Assembly (NCBI GenBank): GCA_030248215.1
Contig: JASANG010003494.1
Coordinates: 372,001-436,000, forward strand
From: Enoplolaimus lenunculus
Taxonomy: Eukaryota > Nematoda > Enoplea > Enoplida > Thoracostomopsidae
Reading direction: 5' to 3'
Length of the DNA: 64,000 nt
Both the position numbers and the translations under genes were made by a program. Of the stretch, positions 1 to 13,400 are shown piece after piece. Every line of letters begins with the position of its first letter. Position 1 is the first letter of the stretch. Under the pieces are notes generated by a model. It was not told the DNA's origin. It saw nothing but the letters and a program-made list of their open reading frames with translations, and did no database searches.

Positions 1-1545
1 GCTGGCTACCAAGTATATCAACGATTGTTCGGTTCAGTTCATCAGTTGCAACGTCAACCAGTACCGATTTGGTATATTTGACATTCGACGGCATTCCGCA
101 AACATTTGGTGACAAAAGTAGCACAGCGCAGTTCGCAATATATTTTTGAAAAAATTCAAATTTATCCAAAATCATTTTGTGTCGTTCGGATCCGCTTAAC
201 TCATCAAAAGTGTTTGTTAAATTTTTTAACGATTCCACTGACGCCGATAATTCAGTGATAAAGCTAATATGAATGCTAGCAACACCTGAACACACTGTTA
301 GCGTATGCAGGTCTGTCCAAAGCCAATGGCGATGATTTTGCAAACCAAACGTATGCAAAAATGTATCGCGACGGTATAAATATCGACCATTCGCACTGGC
401 TTGGTCAACGCTAATTTCCGGGGCTAACAGCTGGCACCAAGCTAACGCCAGCCAGTTCGATACTTTAGGCAAGTCATTTCTCGCTCTGCGCCCACCCACC
501 GATAGGCTCTGAGAAGCTGTTGCCACACTGTCTCTGGACGCAGCAGTAACCCCCCTTGAATCTAACGCATACAGCTTGGGGCAAAACAAAGCATCGCAAT
601 ATTCTCCGTCAAAAATTCGCTTCAAAGCAATTACTAAATTTTCCAACGCACCCTCGTAACGTTTGCTGCTACACTGTTCTTCAATGTCAGAACCATTATC
701 ATCAGTGTCCCCAACAGGGTTGGATCCCCTGACCTTCACCAAACACAGTGTTACCTCGCCAATAAGCCGTTTCAGCGTCTTCCCAACTGCGCCACGATCG
801 ACATCAGCGAGATGCAGTTGCAACATTACACGGTCAACGGTACCGCCACTGATTGGTCGACGCTTAACCAATATCCAGCTATGATTGGTCAACGGCAACA
901 TGTTGGGAGGCTCCACGACATGCGGTTGCGCATTAAAATAAATTGAATTACGGCTTTCCGTGGACAATATAACACATAATCGAGTCATATCGAAAACAAA
1001 ATGGCCAAATCTCGACTTCAACTTCAATTTCAACTGAACCAGACCTGGATCGACATTGATCAACTCCACGAATGGAGACTCGTTCAAACTTTTAGACACA
1101 GCCGCATCACTACGCACCGCAATTTTACCACTCATCAAATGATTATACAACGCAAACGATAGCTTCGTATTCCGAACACACTCACGCTCCATGCAATATA
1201 TATTCAATTTGCTGTTCGCTGGCAAACTGTTATGATACATGCGTATATTGTTCAAAATTGATCTTACCTCATTTGTGGAGTCGGTGTGGAATACAATCGT
1301 CGTCCAAGTATACTGCAATCGCCAATTTTGACTCGATTCCAAATTAAATCTATTCGATTCAATTCCAACGACCGCAGCGTCATCATAACTTCCACTGGAA
1401 GCGAATGCTACTCTTCGTCGAGTTAAACATACCACAGCAACTGTCAACAACATCGCAACCGTAAGCGCGACTAGCAATTTGCATTTTTTCAACGATTCTT
1501 TGATTCGTTCCAACTGGCGTTTCACTGCACGTCGTGTTGGAGACC
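1..1545 (-). CDS. Unrecognised single-pass membrane protein, 3' part only, open at window edge
   Basis: Read on the minus strand, one frame stays open from about 1545 to base 1 (about 515 codons), so the gene continues beyond the window. The translation starts with a basic stretch (RRAVKRQLERIKESLKKCK), then one hydrophobic segment (LLVALTVAMLLTVAVVCL), then a long hydrophilic region with several N-glycosylation sequons. This is type II membrane topology. A TGA lies just upstream in frame and no ATG precedes the membrane segment, so the block must begin at a splice acceptor. The best candidate is the CAG ending at 1546, which leaves two bases before the first whole codon. Composition is clearly GC-richer than the flanks, as expected for real coding DNA. 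I do not recognise the family. It may be a later exon of the gene at 3010-4530. Confidence 0.7.
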
Positions 1546-2051
1546 CTGACACATACGATCACAGCGTAATATCAGAGCTAGAAATGGGTCACAATGTGCG
1601 ACCAATGACCCACTATGACCCCTGAGTAAATTTTTAAAGTTTAAATTGGCCAAATTTTTGAAAAGTCTAAAAAGACACTTTCCCCAACAATTTACACGCA
1701 TATTTGCTGAAACTAGCAAACGAGTTGTTAGGACAAAAATGTTCTGATAATTCTATTCGTTCGTACACTATAGAGCATACATAGATTAAAGGGACTCTGA
1801 GGACAGAAACAATACCCTTAAAAGCAGCATTCAAAATACTCAACGCTTTGTAAAAGTTGAAAACGCGTCTATTTTGCCAATTTTAAAAAAATTGGTAAGC
1901 TACGTTAACAAAACTTCTCGACATGTCCTTATAACTCAGCATCAGCATCATCATATTGAACGTTGCTGCACCGGCTTGGCCAAAACTGGGAAAGCACCTA
2001 CATCACATCCCTGTGCTTACGACTACATTAATTAAAAGTTTCATTACCTAT

Positions 2052-2249
2052 GGCCCATATAAATATCAGAGGCGGAACACTTTTCTGTGGGACTGTAATT
2101 GAGTAAGCTTAAGCTTAGACTTAGAAATATGCTCATTCTTACGCTTAGGCTTAAGAATAAGCTTGAGTAAGCTTAAGTTTATGCTCATTCTTACGCTTAG
2201 GCTTAAGAATAAGCTTATACTTCTGTCACGGCTTGTTCTATACAGTGGC
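2052..2249. mobile_element. Short MITE, family E, with TTAGGC-like interior
   Basis: The ends are degenerate inverted repeats (GGCCCATATAAATATCAGAG against CTTGTTCTATACAGTGGC). The interior is built from variants of AAGCTTAAGCTTAG and CTTAGGCTTAAG. Flanks TTACCTAT and TTACCTCT look like an 8-bp target duplication with one mismatch, as hAT-type transposases make. Related copies lie at 36235, 38817, 45203 and 58446. Confidence 0.7.
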
Positions 2250-2615
2250 TTTACCTCTCAATACATTTCGAAAATTTGTGACACAATTCGAGCAGGTGTT
2301 GGTTTAAGTGTCGTAAATTTTCACTTGACAAATTGTGCACAACATCACTTAAACTTAATTCTTTTTTACAACATCGAATAGTAACTGAAACTAAAACCAC
2401 GGCCACCCTATAATCGAAATGACACAAAGTTTGTTTGAATGACATTTAACAACTCAATCTGACGGTAACAATTTGTTTCAGTCAACCGAAATTAAACCGA
2501 CTCGTTCTAGTATTTTATAATAAAAACAAGCAGGCGACAAGAAAGTGAAACTAAACCACGTACAGGTCTCACCACGGTAGTATTTTTTACGATATGTAAC
2601 AAGTTATATACACAG

Positions 2616-2994
2616 CAGGATTTAACCAGAATTCCTGTTCCGGCCGGAATTCCTGCAAAAATTCAATTGCTGTTCCTGTTCCTGCATTCAAAGACGCAGG
2701 AAGCGGAATTTTTACGGTTTTGTGGCAAATTATTCGTAATCATTTATATATTGGAAACTTTGTCTTTAAAAAATGTTTTGTCTAAATTATTGTTTCTGTA
2801 CCTAGTTTAATTTTGTTACTAAATTGTTTCTGATGTGTTTTCGAAAAAACTTAATGATGACATAGCTGAAAATTCGCTTTAGTCATTTTTGGCAAGTTTT
2901 CTGTAAAGTTAAACAGTAATTCGGTGATGAAAACTATTTCAAATTCCGGTTCCTGTTCCTGTTCCGACAAAATTTAGTTCCTATTGAAACCGTG
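2616..2994. mobile_element. MITE, family A, next to the stop of the upstream gene
   Basis: The body closely matches the elements at 9311-9759 and 57767-58134. It starts CAGGATTTAACCAGAATTCC and ends in the inverted form, with many TTCCTGTTCC/TTCCGG variants inside both ends. Flanking octamers ATACACAG and ATATACAG differ at one base, consistent with an 8-bp hAT-type duplication. It ends 15 bases from the stop codon of the membrane-protein frame on the minus strand, so it probably supplies part of that gene's 3' flank. Confidence 0.8.
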
Positions 2995-3009
2995 ATATAC
3001 AGTTATTTC

Positions 3010-4482
3010 TCAAGCTAAATAAAATATGTAACTCGTCAAAAGTGTCAAATTTTTAACCCACGGCCCGTTGACCCATTGCCAACTCTGCGTAGTTGTTGAA
3101 GTCCACAAAACAGCATCAGATCTTGCGCACGCCAAATAGCACAAACATCCCACTGTAAGTACTGCAACTCCACAAATGAAAACGCCACGCTGTCTGGCTG
3201 TCCACAGAGGTGATAGCCGTGTCAAAAAGTATGGGACAGTTTCTGTCGTTGCTAATTTTGACAGCAATTCAATGGATAGAAACACAAAACAATAACCTAC
3301 GCTGGTTCGAATCAAGTCAACATACGCGTGTGTTAGAAGCGGCCACGGAGTGAAACTTAAAAATTTCACTGAACACAACGTTGCAACACAACCAAACATA
3401 CTCATAACCATTAATGACGCAGTGTTATAGTGCTGTAACAAATTACTATTGTCAAACGAAGGGTGCTGATCATAATAATAATCTTCTAACGAATCAACGT
3501 TTTGAAAGTCTCCTTCCGATGCCTGATAGTGGCCAGCATACTCATTGGTGATTGGATAATTGCCTAATGGAGTTGTTGGCATCTCGAAATGATTGACCAA
3601 TGATGACGCGATAACAGGAGAGCTAGAATATAGGCTTGTAAAATGCATTGCAATAGTTAACATTGCTGCAACGGTTACCGATACCACGAAACAACTTTGT
3701 TCTGGTGTCCATTTTACAAATAGTAACTTCAAGTTTACATTTCGTACCACCGACGCCACAACGTACACAGCGTGCAGAATAAGGCTTATGCGTGAAGTGT
3801 GCAAATACACGCTTGTTACACAGCTTGCTCCCAAACACGCCACTGCACTTGCAATCCAAAATTTAGACAACGCTCGTTTGTTGTCGTCTCTAGTCCGCCC
3901 AGTAGGTGAACATATATCTGGCGAAACAAACCATTGACTATTACAACAAATCGACACTAACACTAAGACCAGTATCGGGCCAAATTGTACATTTAGGCTT
4001 GAATGGACGTCTGGCAACGAAATTTGATCCACAGCCACCATCACAACTCCGCATAAAATTGCAATAAACTCGCAAACAATTGCCGCAACTAAATTTGTCA
4101 CCAACGATCGCGTCAGTAGTGTATAAGTACGTTTTTGAGCAATACTAGCAGCCAATGTGGTAAGTAGAACAGCCAGTTCAAAGCATAGTGCAATTTGAAA
4201 TATTGGCGTTTGTTTCAGCAGCAGTTGAATTAAATCTGGTAAGACCGATATTTTGTTCAATTCCGGCGGATAAGGACGTACTGGTGGCGACAGTAGACTG
4301 CTGTAGGCGACAAATATTGTTGCGATAGCGTCTGAGCTTAACCATAGCACCGATAAAACCACAGGATGTAGCATACAATTTGATTGTAACGTACGGCAAC
4401 TATAAGCTATACAGGATGTCGGCAACCGTAAGCCGAGCTTAAATCCTGGACATAAAGTTTTGAGATATTTAGAATGTATCAT
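3010..4482 (-). CDS. Unrecognised multi-pass membrane protein, about 490 aa
   Basis: A long uninterrupted minus-strand frame. The first ATG is at 4482-4480 with A at -3 (AACAATGA). The frame also extends upstream through codons TTG and GCA to a good acceptor (TATTTTAGCAG, exon from 4530), with a stop just above it. It could therefore be a spliced exon rather than a first exon. Counting from that ATG, about ten hydrophobic segments lie near residues 40-62, 95-115, 127-152, 167-181, 208-226, 231-249, 262-282, 354-375, 389-409 and 432-452. A polar, acidic, tyrosine-rich loop (about 285-353, including EDYYYDQHP) separates the first seven from the last three. No signature motif of a transporter or receptor family was recognised. 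Opposite-strand frames over the same bases are shadows. Confidence 0.7.
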   Translation of the reverse strand: MIHSKYLKTLCPGFKLGLRLPTSCIAYSCRTLQSNCMLHPVVLSVLWLSSDAIATIFVAYSSLLSPPVRPYPPELNKISVLPDLIQLLLKQTPIFQIALCFELAVLLTTLAASIAQKRTYTLLTRSLVTNLVAAIVCEFIAILCGVVMVAVDQISLPDVHSSLNVQFGPILVLVLVSICCNSQWFVSPDICSPTGRTRDDNKRALSKFWIASAVACLGASCVTSVYLHTSRISLILHAVYVVASVVRNVNLKLLFVKWTPEQSCFVVSVTVAAMLTIAMHFTSLYSSSPVIASSLVNHFEMPTTPLGNYPITNEYAGHYQASEGDFQNVDSLEDYYYDQHPSFDNSNLLQHYNTASLMVMSMFGCVATLCSVKFLSFTPWPLLTHAYVDLIRTSVGYCFVFLSIELLSKLATTETVPYFLTRLSPLWTARQRGVFICGVAVLTVGCLCYLACARSDAVLWTSTTTQSWQWVNGPWVKNLTLLTSYIFYLA

Positions 4483-4754
4483 TGTTGAACAATAAACTGT
4501 AAATTTTAAGTCAGCATTAGCGATCAATGCCTGCTAAAATACACTAAAAATATGCCGTATTTACACAGGTGCACCTAAAAGCTGCGTAAACACCGGTACC
4601 CTAGAAAAAAACTATATTGCAGCCACGAAATTGATTTGCTCTCGGTTAAGCAATCACTTGTAATTTTAAGAGCGATGAATAAACACAAATAAGTCGACTT
4701 TATTTCATAAACACTAACGTGTTTACTTAACGATTCGATAGCAATTTCTTTAGC

Positions 4755-5534
4755 ACCAGAGTGCAACCGGAATTCCGGTTCCGGTAGGAAAATCTGGTAT
4801 TTTCGCTATCCGGTTTTAAGACAAATCAGCATATTAACCAAACTTATTTTTCTAAAATCTGAGTGTTTTACCAATATTTTCAATTTTTGTCATATTCGAC
4901 AATATATCACACGTTTCCCAGCTACTGCACTTCATGATTTTGCTAGTCTAGATGGTGTGTTTACACATAGGATTTCAATAAAATACCTTTGAAAATGAAT
5001 TTTAGATAAGTGTTTTCTGTTTTCCAGTTCCGGTTTTCTTTCCGATTTCGGTAGTTTGTAATTCCGGTTGCACCTTGTTCAACAAGGAACACTCACGGCA
5101 TAGGTTTCGGAAACGGCATGTTATCAAAATAACGGAATTATATATCTATAACGGAATCGAACACCGATTTTTACCGAAAATAACCCCGTAAATATCTATT
5201 ATAAATACATCCCTGAAACTTTAGACGTTTTTGTTTAGATTACGTTATCCTTAAGCCTAAAGTTCAGCAAAATGTTCATGCTTACTACCAATATCTATAC
5301 ATTAGCCGTGATTTTTATGTTTTATAGATTCACTATCAATTTCGGTTAGTTATATGATCCATAAGTTTAACATCTCACACCGTTGAGTTTTTAACACTGA
5401 ACGACCCCAATTATACTATTCTGTCAGTTGCAATATTCACCTGGCTCATGTTAAAAATGATATCCGGCAAGTTAAAATACCGAAGCCGGATGTCGATTTT
5501 TTTGCCGGAGCCGGATATCCGGTTGCACTCTGGT
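4755..5534. mobile_element. Composite MITE with GTGCAACCGGAA ends (family N)
   Basis: The outer ends are near-perfect inverted repeats: ACCAGAGTGCAACCGGA at the left and TCCGGTTGCACTCTGGT at the right. The interior carries TTCCGG/ATATCCGG variants. A second inward-facing end (ATTCCGGTTGCACCTTG, near 5063-5079) suggests one element inserted in or fused to another. The termini resemble families A, B and O, so these are probably related lineages. Confidence 0.65.
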
Positions 5535-5973
5535 ACATATATCCTCACATCCCCTTCGCTTGAGTTTTAAAAATTTCGAAAAGCCGCTAAGGCGCCGCAT
5601 GCGCCGTTACCAATCACCAGAGCACTCCTGGTTCAATTCAGCGCATTGCACATATTAAGACGTTTCTGTACAAAACACCCAATTGACAATATTACATTTT
5701 ACTGAATAATTATCAAGCCGAAATTAAACAAGAAACTGGCTGCATCAAAAAATATAACCAAGCTCAAGCCTTATAGTAGAAATCGAAATCTAAACAAACG
5801 CCTACTTTATCGAAGTCATATGACAAACGGTAAGCCCTTAAAAGTAACATGAGATTCGTCATCGCTAACATGGCTAAGTACATCCGTCCGATATACAATA
5901 TAAACCGGAACACTTTTGAAATATTTTGAACATCTTAACGTTTTACAAAATAGCTGGCTTCTCCACAGAATGA

Positions 5974-6098
5974 AGGCGGGGGGCCCAGCACTTTTCGAAA
6001 TTTTCATTCCATTTTGCCGCCCCCCGGCCAATTTTTGGCCGCCCCTCAGCAATTTTTTTGCTGGGGGCCCCCAGGACTTTTCTAGGCCAAAAATTTTC
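5974..6098. repeat. GC-rich inverted-repeat cluster
   Basis: Alternating blocks GGGGGGCCCAGCA, CCGCCCCCCGGCC, GCCGCCCCTCAGC and TGCTGGGGGCCCCCAGGAC sit in otherwise AT-rich DNA and can fold on each other. Both strands show open frames here only because the sequence is nearly self-complementary. Probably a decayed transposon end; no autonomous parent is visible. Confidence 0.5.
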
Positions 6099-6534
6099 AA
6101 TGTTAAAACGTAAAGACCTGGACTTCTTTTGAGGCGGACATTCGGCAAAATATGATTTTATTTTACGCTGAATACTCATAATTTTTAATCGCGTTACAAT
6201 TACCCGTAGTAACTAAACAAGCACAATTATATAAAGACCGTTTCAGGGCATACAGCATTCGAAAGTACCTTGCAGCAGCAAGTTCAACCCGCATGAGCCT
6301 TATGATAAACTGAAGCTGTGACTAATATATAAAATATATATTAATCACAGTTTCAATTATAGATATTGTGCTTCTTTCAATTTCTGGTTAAGTTGTCAGT
6401 AATATATTAGTTAAAATTATTATTAGCGTTTGCGGGGAATTTTTGTCATGTTGAGCGATAAGTAATCTTCAGTTGAGTTGGAAACACGGTCTGTAATGAA
6501 AAAATGATACAAAAAGTCGGTTTGCAAAATTTTA

Positions 6535-6640
6535 AGCCTGCCCCCAGGACTCCCCAGATCATCTGGGGGCTCCCCAGGAAAACAGCCCCCCAGAAAACTC
6601 CTAGGGGGTCCCCAGGAAACGCCCCCCGACGGAAATTTTC
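6535..6640. repeat. GC-rich inverted-repeat cluster
   Basis: A run of related blocks (GCCCCCAGGACTCCCCAG, ATCTGGGGGCTCCCCAGG, CTAGGGGGTCCCCAGG) forms several overlapping hairpins. It resembles the cluster at 5974-6098 and the CCCCAGG-rich tract at 25730-25860. Probably remnants of one repeat family. Confidence 0.45.
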
Positions 6641-7476
6641 AAGCTGTGGAGAATCCAGAATAGAATGCATGAAATGTAATTCAAAACACAAGTTACACAA
6701 GTCCCAGACCGGATTCAAATATTTTTCAAAAGACCTCCTTTATGTTATGCCTGCCATGTTCAATGATTTAAGTTCAATCATTTAGACAAGACTTGAGTAT
6801 GCTACTATGAACACAGCTAACATAAACTCTGATCGAGAAGTCAAATTTTGCACTGAATTTGAAATTAGGGTAATTGACGTTTTTTTGCCACTCACCAGCA
6901 CGCTTATGCTTTAAAATAACACCGATCAGTATGAAATAACGGAACCAAATAAGGCAAAACATTGACTCGTATACTTCTATTTTTCAGCTCAATCGGAGTT
7001 CCATCGATTTCAATTGTATCCCAAACACTCTGAAATATTTCTCGTTTATAAAAACCAAGTCATGGCGGTATATATGTATATATGTTTGTGTGCCGTCGTG
7101 AATAGCTAGTGATCTTAGTGTTGTCAACAAATACTAGTACAACAACACACACTGAACTAAATTAATAGTACTCCACCGAAAATATCTTCAGTATATATCC
7201 TCCAATCATATTTCGTTAACTTGCGACTTTCCGCTAATTTTTAACCTGCTTTAATTAATTACTGACGTTTGGGACAAATTAACTGTCAACTGAGACAAAA
7301 GATGTTTAGATACGATGTAATGTTTGGTCGCAGATTATCTCACTTAAATCAAATTTTTTGCAGTAATGTTAAAACAATGTTAATATAATAATGTACATTA
7401 AACAATAGTATCAATACACAATGACAACTTGTTGACTTAACTTCAGCTAGGTGATATCGATACTATGCTTGTACAA

Positions 7477-10400
7477 TTAGCAAAAGGTCAGCCCTAATTC
7501 ATTGACTGCGTTTACCTGTCTTTGATTTCCTGACAAACTACTAGCATTATTCGCCTGAGCCATCAAAGGAACGATTGTTAATTCTTTGGCTTGTAGTTGT
7601 TGCGTCTCACTGTTCTGAGCTATTTGACCCGGTTCAGTTTCCGATTGGCGGCCTTCGTTATTAATCAGTACGTCAAGACCATCAGTAACCGCAGGACGTT
7701 TCCATCTGAGGAAAGATAAAAATGCAATATTCACTAACACACAATCTAAGATTCGTTCTATAATGATTAATCTAAATGTCAATCGGTTAAATTTTAGCAA
7801 AATATAAAATGATATACCATTACAGAGTAATAACATAACTACTTCGTAATAATTTCAACAAGAACAGTTTATCTACAAGATACCGTCAACTTTTACGCTA
7901 CCACAAAAATCGCACTACTGGATACCAATAAAATCAGCCGTAGGGTGTCGCTATACTTATCGTGCGGCGCCGTCCGTCACCATACGGTATAGTACGCAAG
8001 TAATTCAAGTGAGATAGCTTACGGTGACGGACAGTGCGGGGGAGATTAAAAAATTTTACAAAGTATTGCGAAATCATTAAGCAGTTGACCACACGGCGCA
8101 AAAAATGCAAGCCAACAGCGTATCCAACATTTCAATAAACATACCCATTAATGATGAAACTAAAGCGACCAATATCACGTGGTCCATAGGTTACTTTGAT
8201 GCTTCCGTAGTCCTAAAAATAAGCGAAAGATTTCATTGATAGACTGTCCAAATGTCATTGCCTTAGTAAATTTCACGCTAACATTCACCCATTGCAATAA
8301 AATCAATATTGTTGATACAGTAAAAATATCGCTATACCGATATGCCGTCGAGTTTACATCCAGTTCCGATAGAAAATTTTCTGTCTAGCTTAAGAATGTA
8401 ATTAGTTCCGGTAACACAGATCGTAATATTTGTAAACTTACCTAAATATACAGGATATTACAAAATATTACAACTACTTATTAACACTGCAACAACCATG
8501 ACCATATTCAACCCAGCACAATAAACTCAAACGCAGTAACAACCGAAATTGCTCACTTTCGAAATTTCGTTTTCAGCAACAAAATCAACTGTTTCAATAC
8601 AGAAATTGTGTCGACGATTACATGACTCGTTGATAATATGACTGAAGTCTTGCGAAGTGTCTACAAACTTGAGCTATTTTCAAAACTCTGAGAAAGCATT
8701 TACGTAACCAGTACTAATCTGATTTAAAGAAGTACGTTATCATTGTGTTTCACACTGTGTGCACCGCATAACTAATAATCATCAACATCACTAATAAATT
8801 TTTAAGCTAAATTTTGGAAATCTCGACAAAAATACAATGACTGCCTTTTAGCCAGTTTGCTATAAATTAATAATGGCTATTTTTCTAAAACCTTTGTTTT
8901 TGAGTACAATTGTAAACATAGATACTTGTTAAACAACTTCTCAATCAATTGTTCATTTCTAAAACCTTACTTAAGCAAAGTGTAGCTCACCTTCTATCGT
9001 GCGCGGTTTGCCAAGAAGCATATGCCACCATCTCCATTCAACTGGTTTAGGAATCCGTTTCTGCTTGCATTTTGAACAGCCAGAACATGGTTCGGTATAA
9101 TTGAGTTCAATTTGTCCGCGTTCTGGGCGGCGCTGAAAATACAAAATTACATAAATATCACTAAATTGAGATAACATTTTCACGACTATTAGTAAGCCTT
9201 TATTCTCAATAAACTTTCCAGAAAATTTCTAATCCTTCCAAAAAGAACGCCTTATAGTTCGTAAATATAATTCTAACATAAATGCAACTAATATGTGACA
9301 TACGATATGGCAGGGTTCAACCGGAATTGCTGTTCCGGCCGGAATTCTTGCAAAAATTCAATTCCTATTCCTGTTTCTGTTCCTGTTCCTGCATTGAAAG
9401 ATGCAAGAACCGGAATTTTACGGTTTCGTGGCAAACTATTCGCAAACATTTAAATATTGGAAACTTTGTCTTTAAAAAATGTTTTGTCAAAATAAGTGTT
9501 TCTGTACCTTAGTGATTTCAAAAAACTTAATGATGAAATAGCTAAAAATTCTCTTGAACCATTTTTGGCAAGTTTTCTAAAATGTCAAACAGTAATTCGG
9601 TGAAACTTCTCTTGAGCCATTTTTGGCAAGTTTTCTAAAAAGTCAAACAGTAATTCGGTGATGAAAACTATTTCCGATTCCGGTTCCTGTTTCGGTTCCT
9701 GCATAAAAATTCAATTCCTGTTCCTGTTCCGGCAAAACTTAGTTCCTGTTGGAACCTTGCTATGTGGTCGCAGAAAGTTTAGAAGCACAGTAAGCCGATA
9801 AAAGTACATAAGAACTTACCTTTATGGCGTTCCAAAAATACGCAAATTTACGCTTCAATCCAGCCCAATACCAGTACTTCAAAACCTTCGATTCTGTATC
9901 ACAGTATGGACCCCAATGCAGCTGAGAAAGCGCATACTGTATAGGTTCTCCGTCAATCTGAAATGCACGGATAAAACAGTAAGCTTGTTCAGTCTTGTTG
10001 ATGAAACAGTAAGCTCGTTCAATCACGTTGATAATACAGCCTTATTTCAATTTTTGGCTCCACCGCCACAACCTCTAAAAATAATAAAAACTAGAAAAGT
10101 CCCGCCCCGGGCCAGGATTTCACCAAGGGCCAGAGCCCGTGCCCCGGTGCCAGTACCGGAGCCAGGACTCGGAATTTAACCAAAAACGTGATTTTTAATC
10201 TTCCTTTTGATTCTTTAGTACAAACAAAACTTTGATAATTCGGTCATACACGTATTCAGTTTTTTCACAATGATACAGAGCCTTGCAATATAACGATATA
10301 CACGATTTAACAGCAATTAAGCAACGTACTTGTATCTTCAATACTGGAACATATTTAGAGGTATTGTTAATCACAGCCATCATACTTTCACAATAGGACC

Positions 10401-13400
10401 TGTACAAATAATAAAAACTATAATTCACTCATACTACTTTTCAGCATATAACCTAATTAGAAAAGTTTCGCAATAATAATTGTATAAAACGACTGCAAGC
10501 AAGTCAGCAAGCTTACTTAATGTCGCTTTCACCATTTTCAAACAATCTTTTGTTCGATAAATTGCGTTGGCCACCAGGAAACATTCCAATTGGAAGAATC
10601 TGCAACACATAATTAAACAAGAAACAGCATAAGATACCCGTATCACAGCAACAGAATTATTGCTCTGGTCGGTCAAACGACTGGTGAAATTTCAAACAAC
10701 TCAGGCAACGCTAAGTAAATATGATCAGCAACCAAATCCTAATTTTAGCTTTCCGTTTAAGATTATGTACCAAAAGCGTGAATTCTCTTTATTAAAGCAT
10801 GTAAAAATGAAAGCATTCAAACATACTGGGCACTTTTTCAGCTTTATTTTATATAATTTGGTGAATCAAAATCAATCGAAATATTATAGATGTAAACATA
10901 CCTTGGTCCACCGTTTCACTCCTTGTCTTGACGTACTCGGTTCTTCTACCGAATGCTCCAGTATTCCGGTAAGCGCCTTTAAAACACAAGTAATACATAT
11001 AATACATGATGAAAAATGTCACGCAACGCTTTTTACTGTCAAAGAAATTACCAAAATACTCACTTTTTCTTCAGTTGTCTTTCCAGTTACTTATTTAGGC
11101 AATAGTATTGCCCCGGAGGTAGAATTGTGATTGGGCCAGTGCCGGGACCGGTACCAACCGCGCCAATCAAGATTAAAATTAAATTGTCTTATGAAACGTT
11201 TTTGTCGAAAAACGTTGAGTGGAAACAATATATTGTAACTTAAAAGTGAATTTTGCAATGACGGAACCACCACATTTTTAATCAACTATTCAAGACGCAT
11301 CAACTCGAGTGAAGATTGCTTTTAACAATTATGCCCCGGCTCCAAAGATTTCAGATGTCAATCCCCTTTGGAATTTTCGTACTAAGCTTTCGAGACTATT
11401 TCAATTGGCAAGATAACAAACCCCAAATACCCAATTTTAGCACCAATCGATGACAACTGGTACACACCGTTAGTTTGATACCACTGACTCTGACCCAAAC
11501 GCGAAATGGTGCGTAACCTTCTACTTACCAGCGCAACAGATCCATCACCTCCGACAACAACAATGCTGTCCGCTTCAGTTTCATCGACCAAGGAAACAAT
11601 TTCTTTGAACTGATCTACGCTTTCAGGCTGAAAACATAGCCCGACCTAATTACCCTATACCCATGAGGGCCGTTACACCACGAGCTGTAATTCGGTAACA
11701 CACAACAAAATGTTTACAAAACCAATTATCCATTCGTAACTCCTATGGCAATTGAAAATTTCAATTATATCTACTAAAATGTTATACCTAGTAAACGCAA
11801 TTGCGCAGTCTACAAAACAAACATTTCATTCTTAACCAAAATTGGCGTGTTTTTTATGGAAAGACGGAGTTTAAATATGGTTTTCTAGTGCAAATTAGTC
11901 AATTTTTCTTATTAAAAATTCAACTGCCGATTATACAGTACACACTCAAATCGCGACAAACATTAGAACGAAACTTGTAACAAAACACTGGTATGTGACA
12001 GTTTAAACCTACTTTAATGACATCAACGTCAAGCCCAGCCAGAGTAAGAATGGGCATCCCATATTTTTCGAACAATGCTGCAGCAGCGCTAAAACAATGC
12101 TTTTAAATACAGATTGTTCTAAAAATGACTCTTTCCTATAAATTCAGGATATTGTATGTCTAATTTCGCAAAAAAACAGAGCTTACTGGAAGCCTTCAGC
12201 AGAAGCTTGTGCCAAAACCCAAGCTAGCATAGCATTTTCTATTAAACTCCAACTTCCAACTAGCATTAAATATTGCCTCATACCTTCTGCAAATTAATTA
12301 ACTCTTATTTAAATATTTTGCAACTAAAAATCCCATGCCTGAAAATAATGTTGATAACGCTACCGCTACAATCAAAACTAACCCGTCTTTGGCCAACGGA
12401 TTCACTATGGCGGTCACGCGTCGATGTTTAAACGATACAGGAGCAGCTTCATCACCGTATGCCTGCAGTTAAATATATTTAAAAGTTAGAGCTGCTACAT
12501 TTAAGAACAAATGCCCGAACCGCGATCCGTATTTGTTACACGCAAAAACCGGAGCCAATTGGAATGAAGCCCTGCTGAACAAAACACAGTTACACACTGT
12601 CAAGCATGCGTATATCGATAAATAATACAGGGTTCGTCAACAGTGCTGCTTTCAACACAGGTACTATATATAACAAGAAGCGTAACCAGTAGGGTAATAG
12701 CGGGTATAACCAAAAAATTTTCTGAAATCTTAAAAAGGTATGGGTTCCTTCTTGATCAAAATTTCTCAAATAAAAAATTTACTATGATTATGTTCGAAAC
12801 TACAAAAATATACAATAGCAGATCCCCCAATTTGTTCTGGCTACGAGAGTGTATATATAACCCCGTAATTGAATGACTTAAGTAAATCAATTTATATTAG
12901 CTCACCTTAGCTAAACTGCAATAACGTCTGAACAAATCTTTGTCCCTAAAATTATGTGAAAATTTACTGAACCAAGCAATAAATTATTGACACATGAAAT
13001 ATTGGGAACCCATTGCAGTCATTAGCTTCTGACGCTGCATGTCATGTTCCATTTGAGCTTGATTTCGATCAACGATTGTAAACAAGCATATTTAAGCTAG
13101 TTTTGCAATAGGGCATCGATTGTTAACGACTTAACGTACTCCTGCTTTCTATATACGGTAGGCTGCTGGTTAATGTTTCACTAACTGAAATACACTTAAA
13201 AATCTAACATAGCAATTAACTTTAATACTTTATTAAACGTATACTTTTATGCAACAACAGTGGTCGCGGTAAAAAATTAAAAATCCCGCTGCAATTTTGG
13301 TATATTAATATACGATCGCAATCAACATAGTTGACAAATTGATGTAATATTCGACGAGTTTATAAATCATAAATCATCTTCTTCAGATTCGCATCAATTC

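Larger units (their letters stand above)
5535..7476. other. Gene-free stretch between the membrane-protein locus and AGK
   Basis: No coding frame here has exon-like borders or composition. Apart from two GC-rich inverted-repeat clusters (5974-6098 and 6535-6640) the DNA is AT-rich and unstructured. A short palindrome of TATAAAATATATATTA type lies near 6325-6345. The 3' end of AGK, with its untranslated region, must lie at the right border, but I see no decisive poly(A) signal. Confidence 0.5.

Noticed and set aside
10660-11130. 156-codon plus-strand frame
   Set aside because: It lies across AGK intron and exon sequence on the other strand and shows no recognisable product.
12983-13060. MEHDMQRQKLMTAMGSQ as AGK first exon
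   Set aside because: Phase does not fit exon 2, and the exon at 19131-19249 matches the AGK N-terminus with the right phase.
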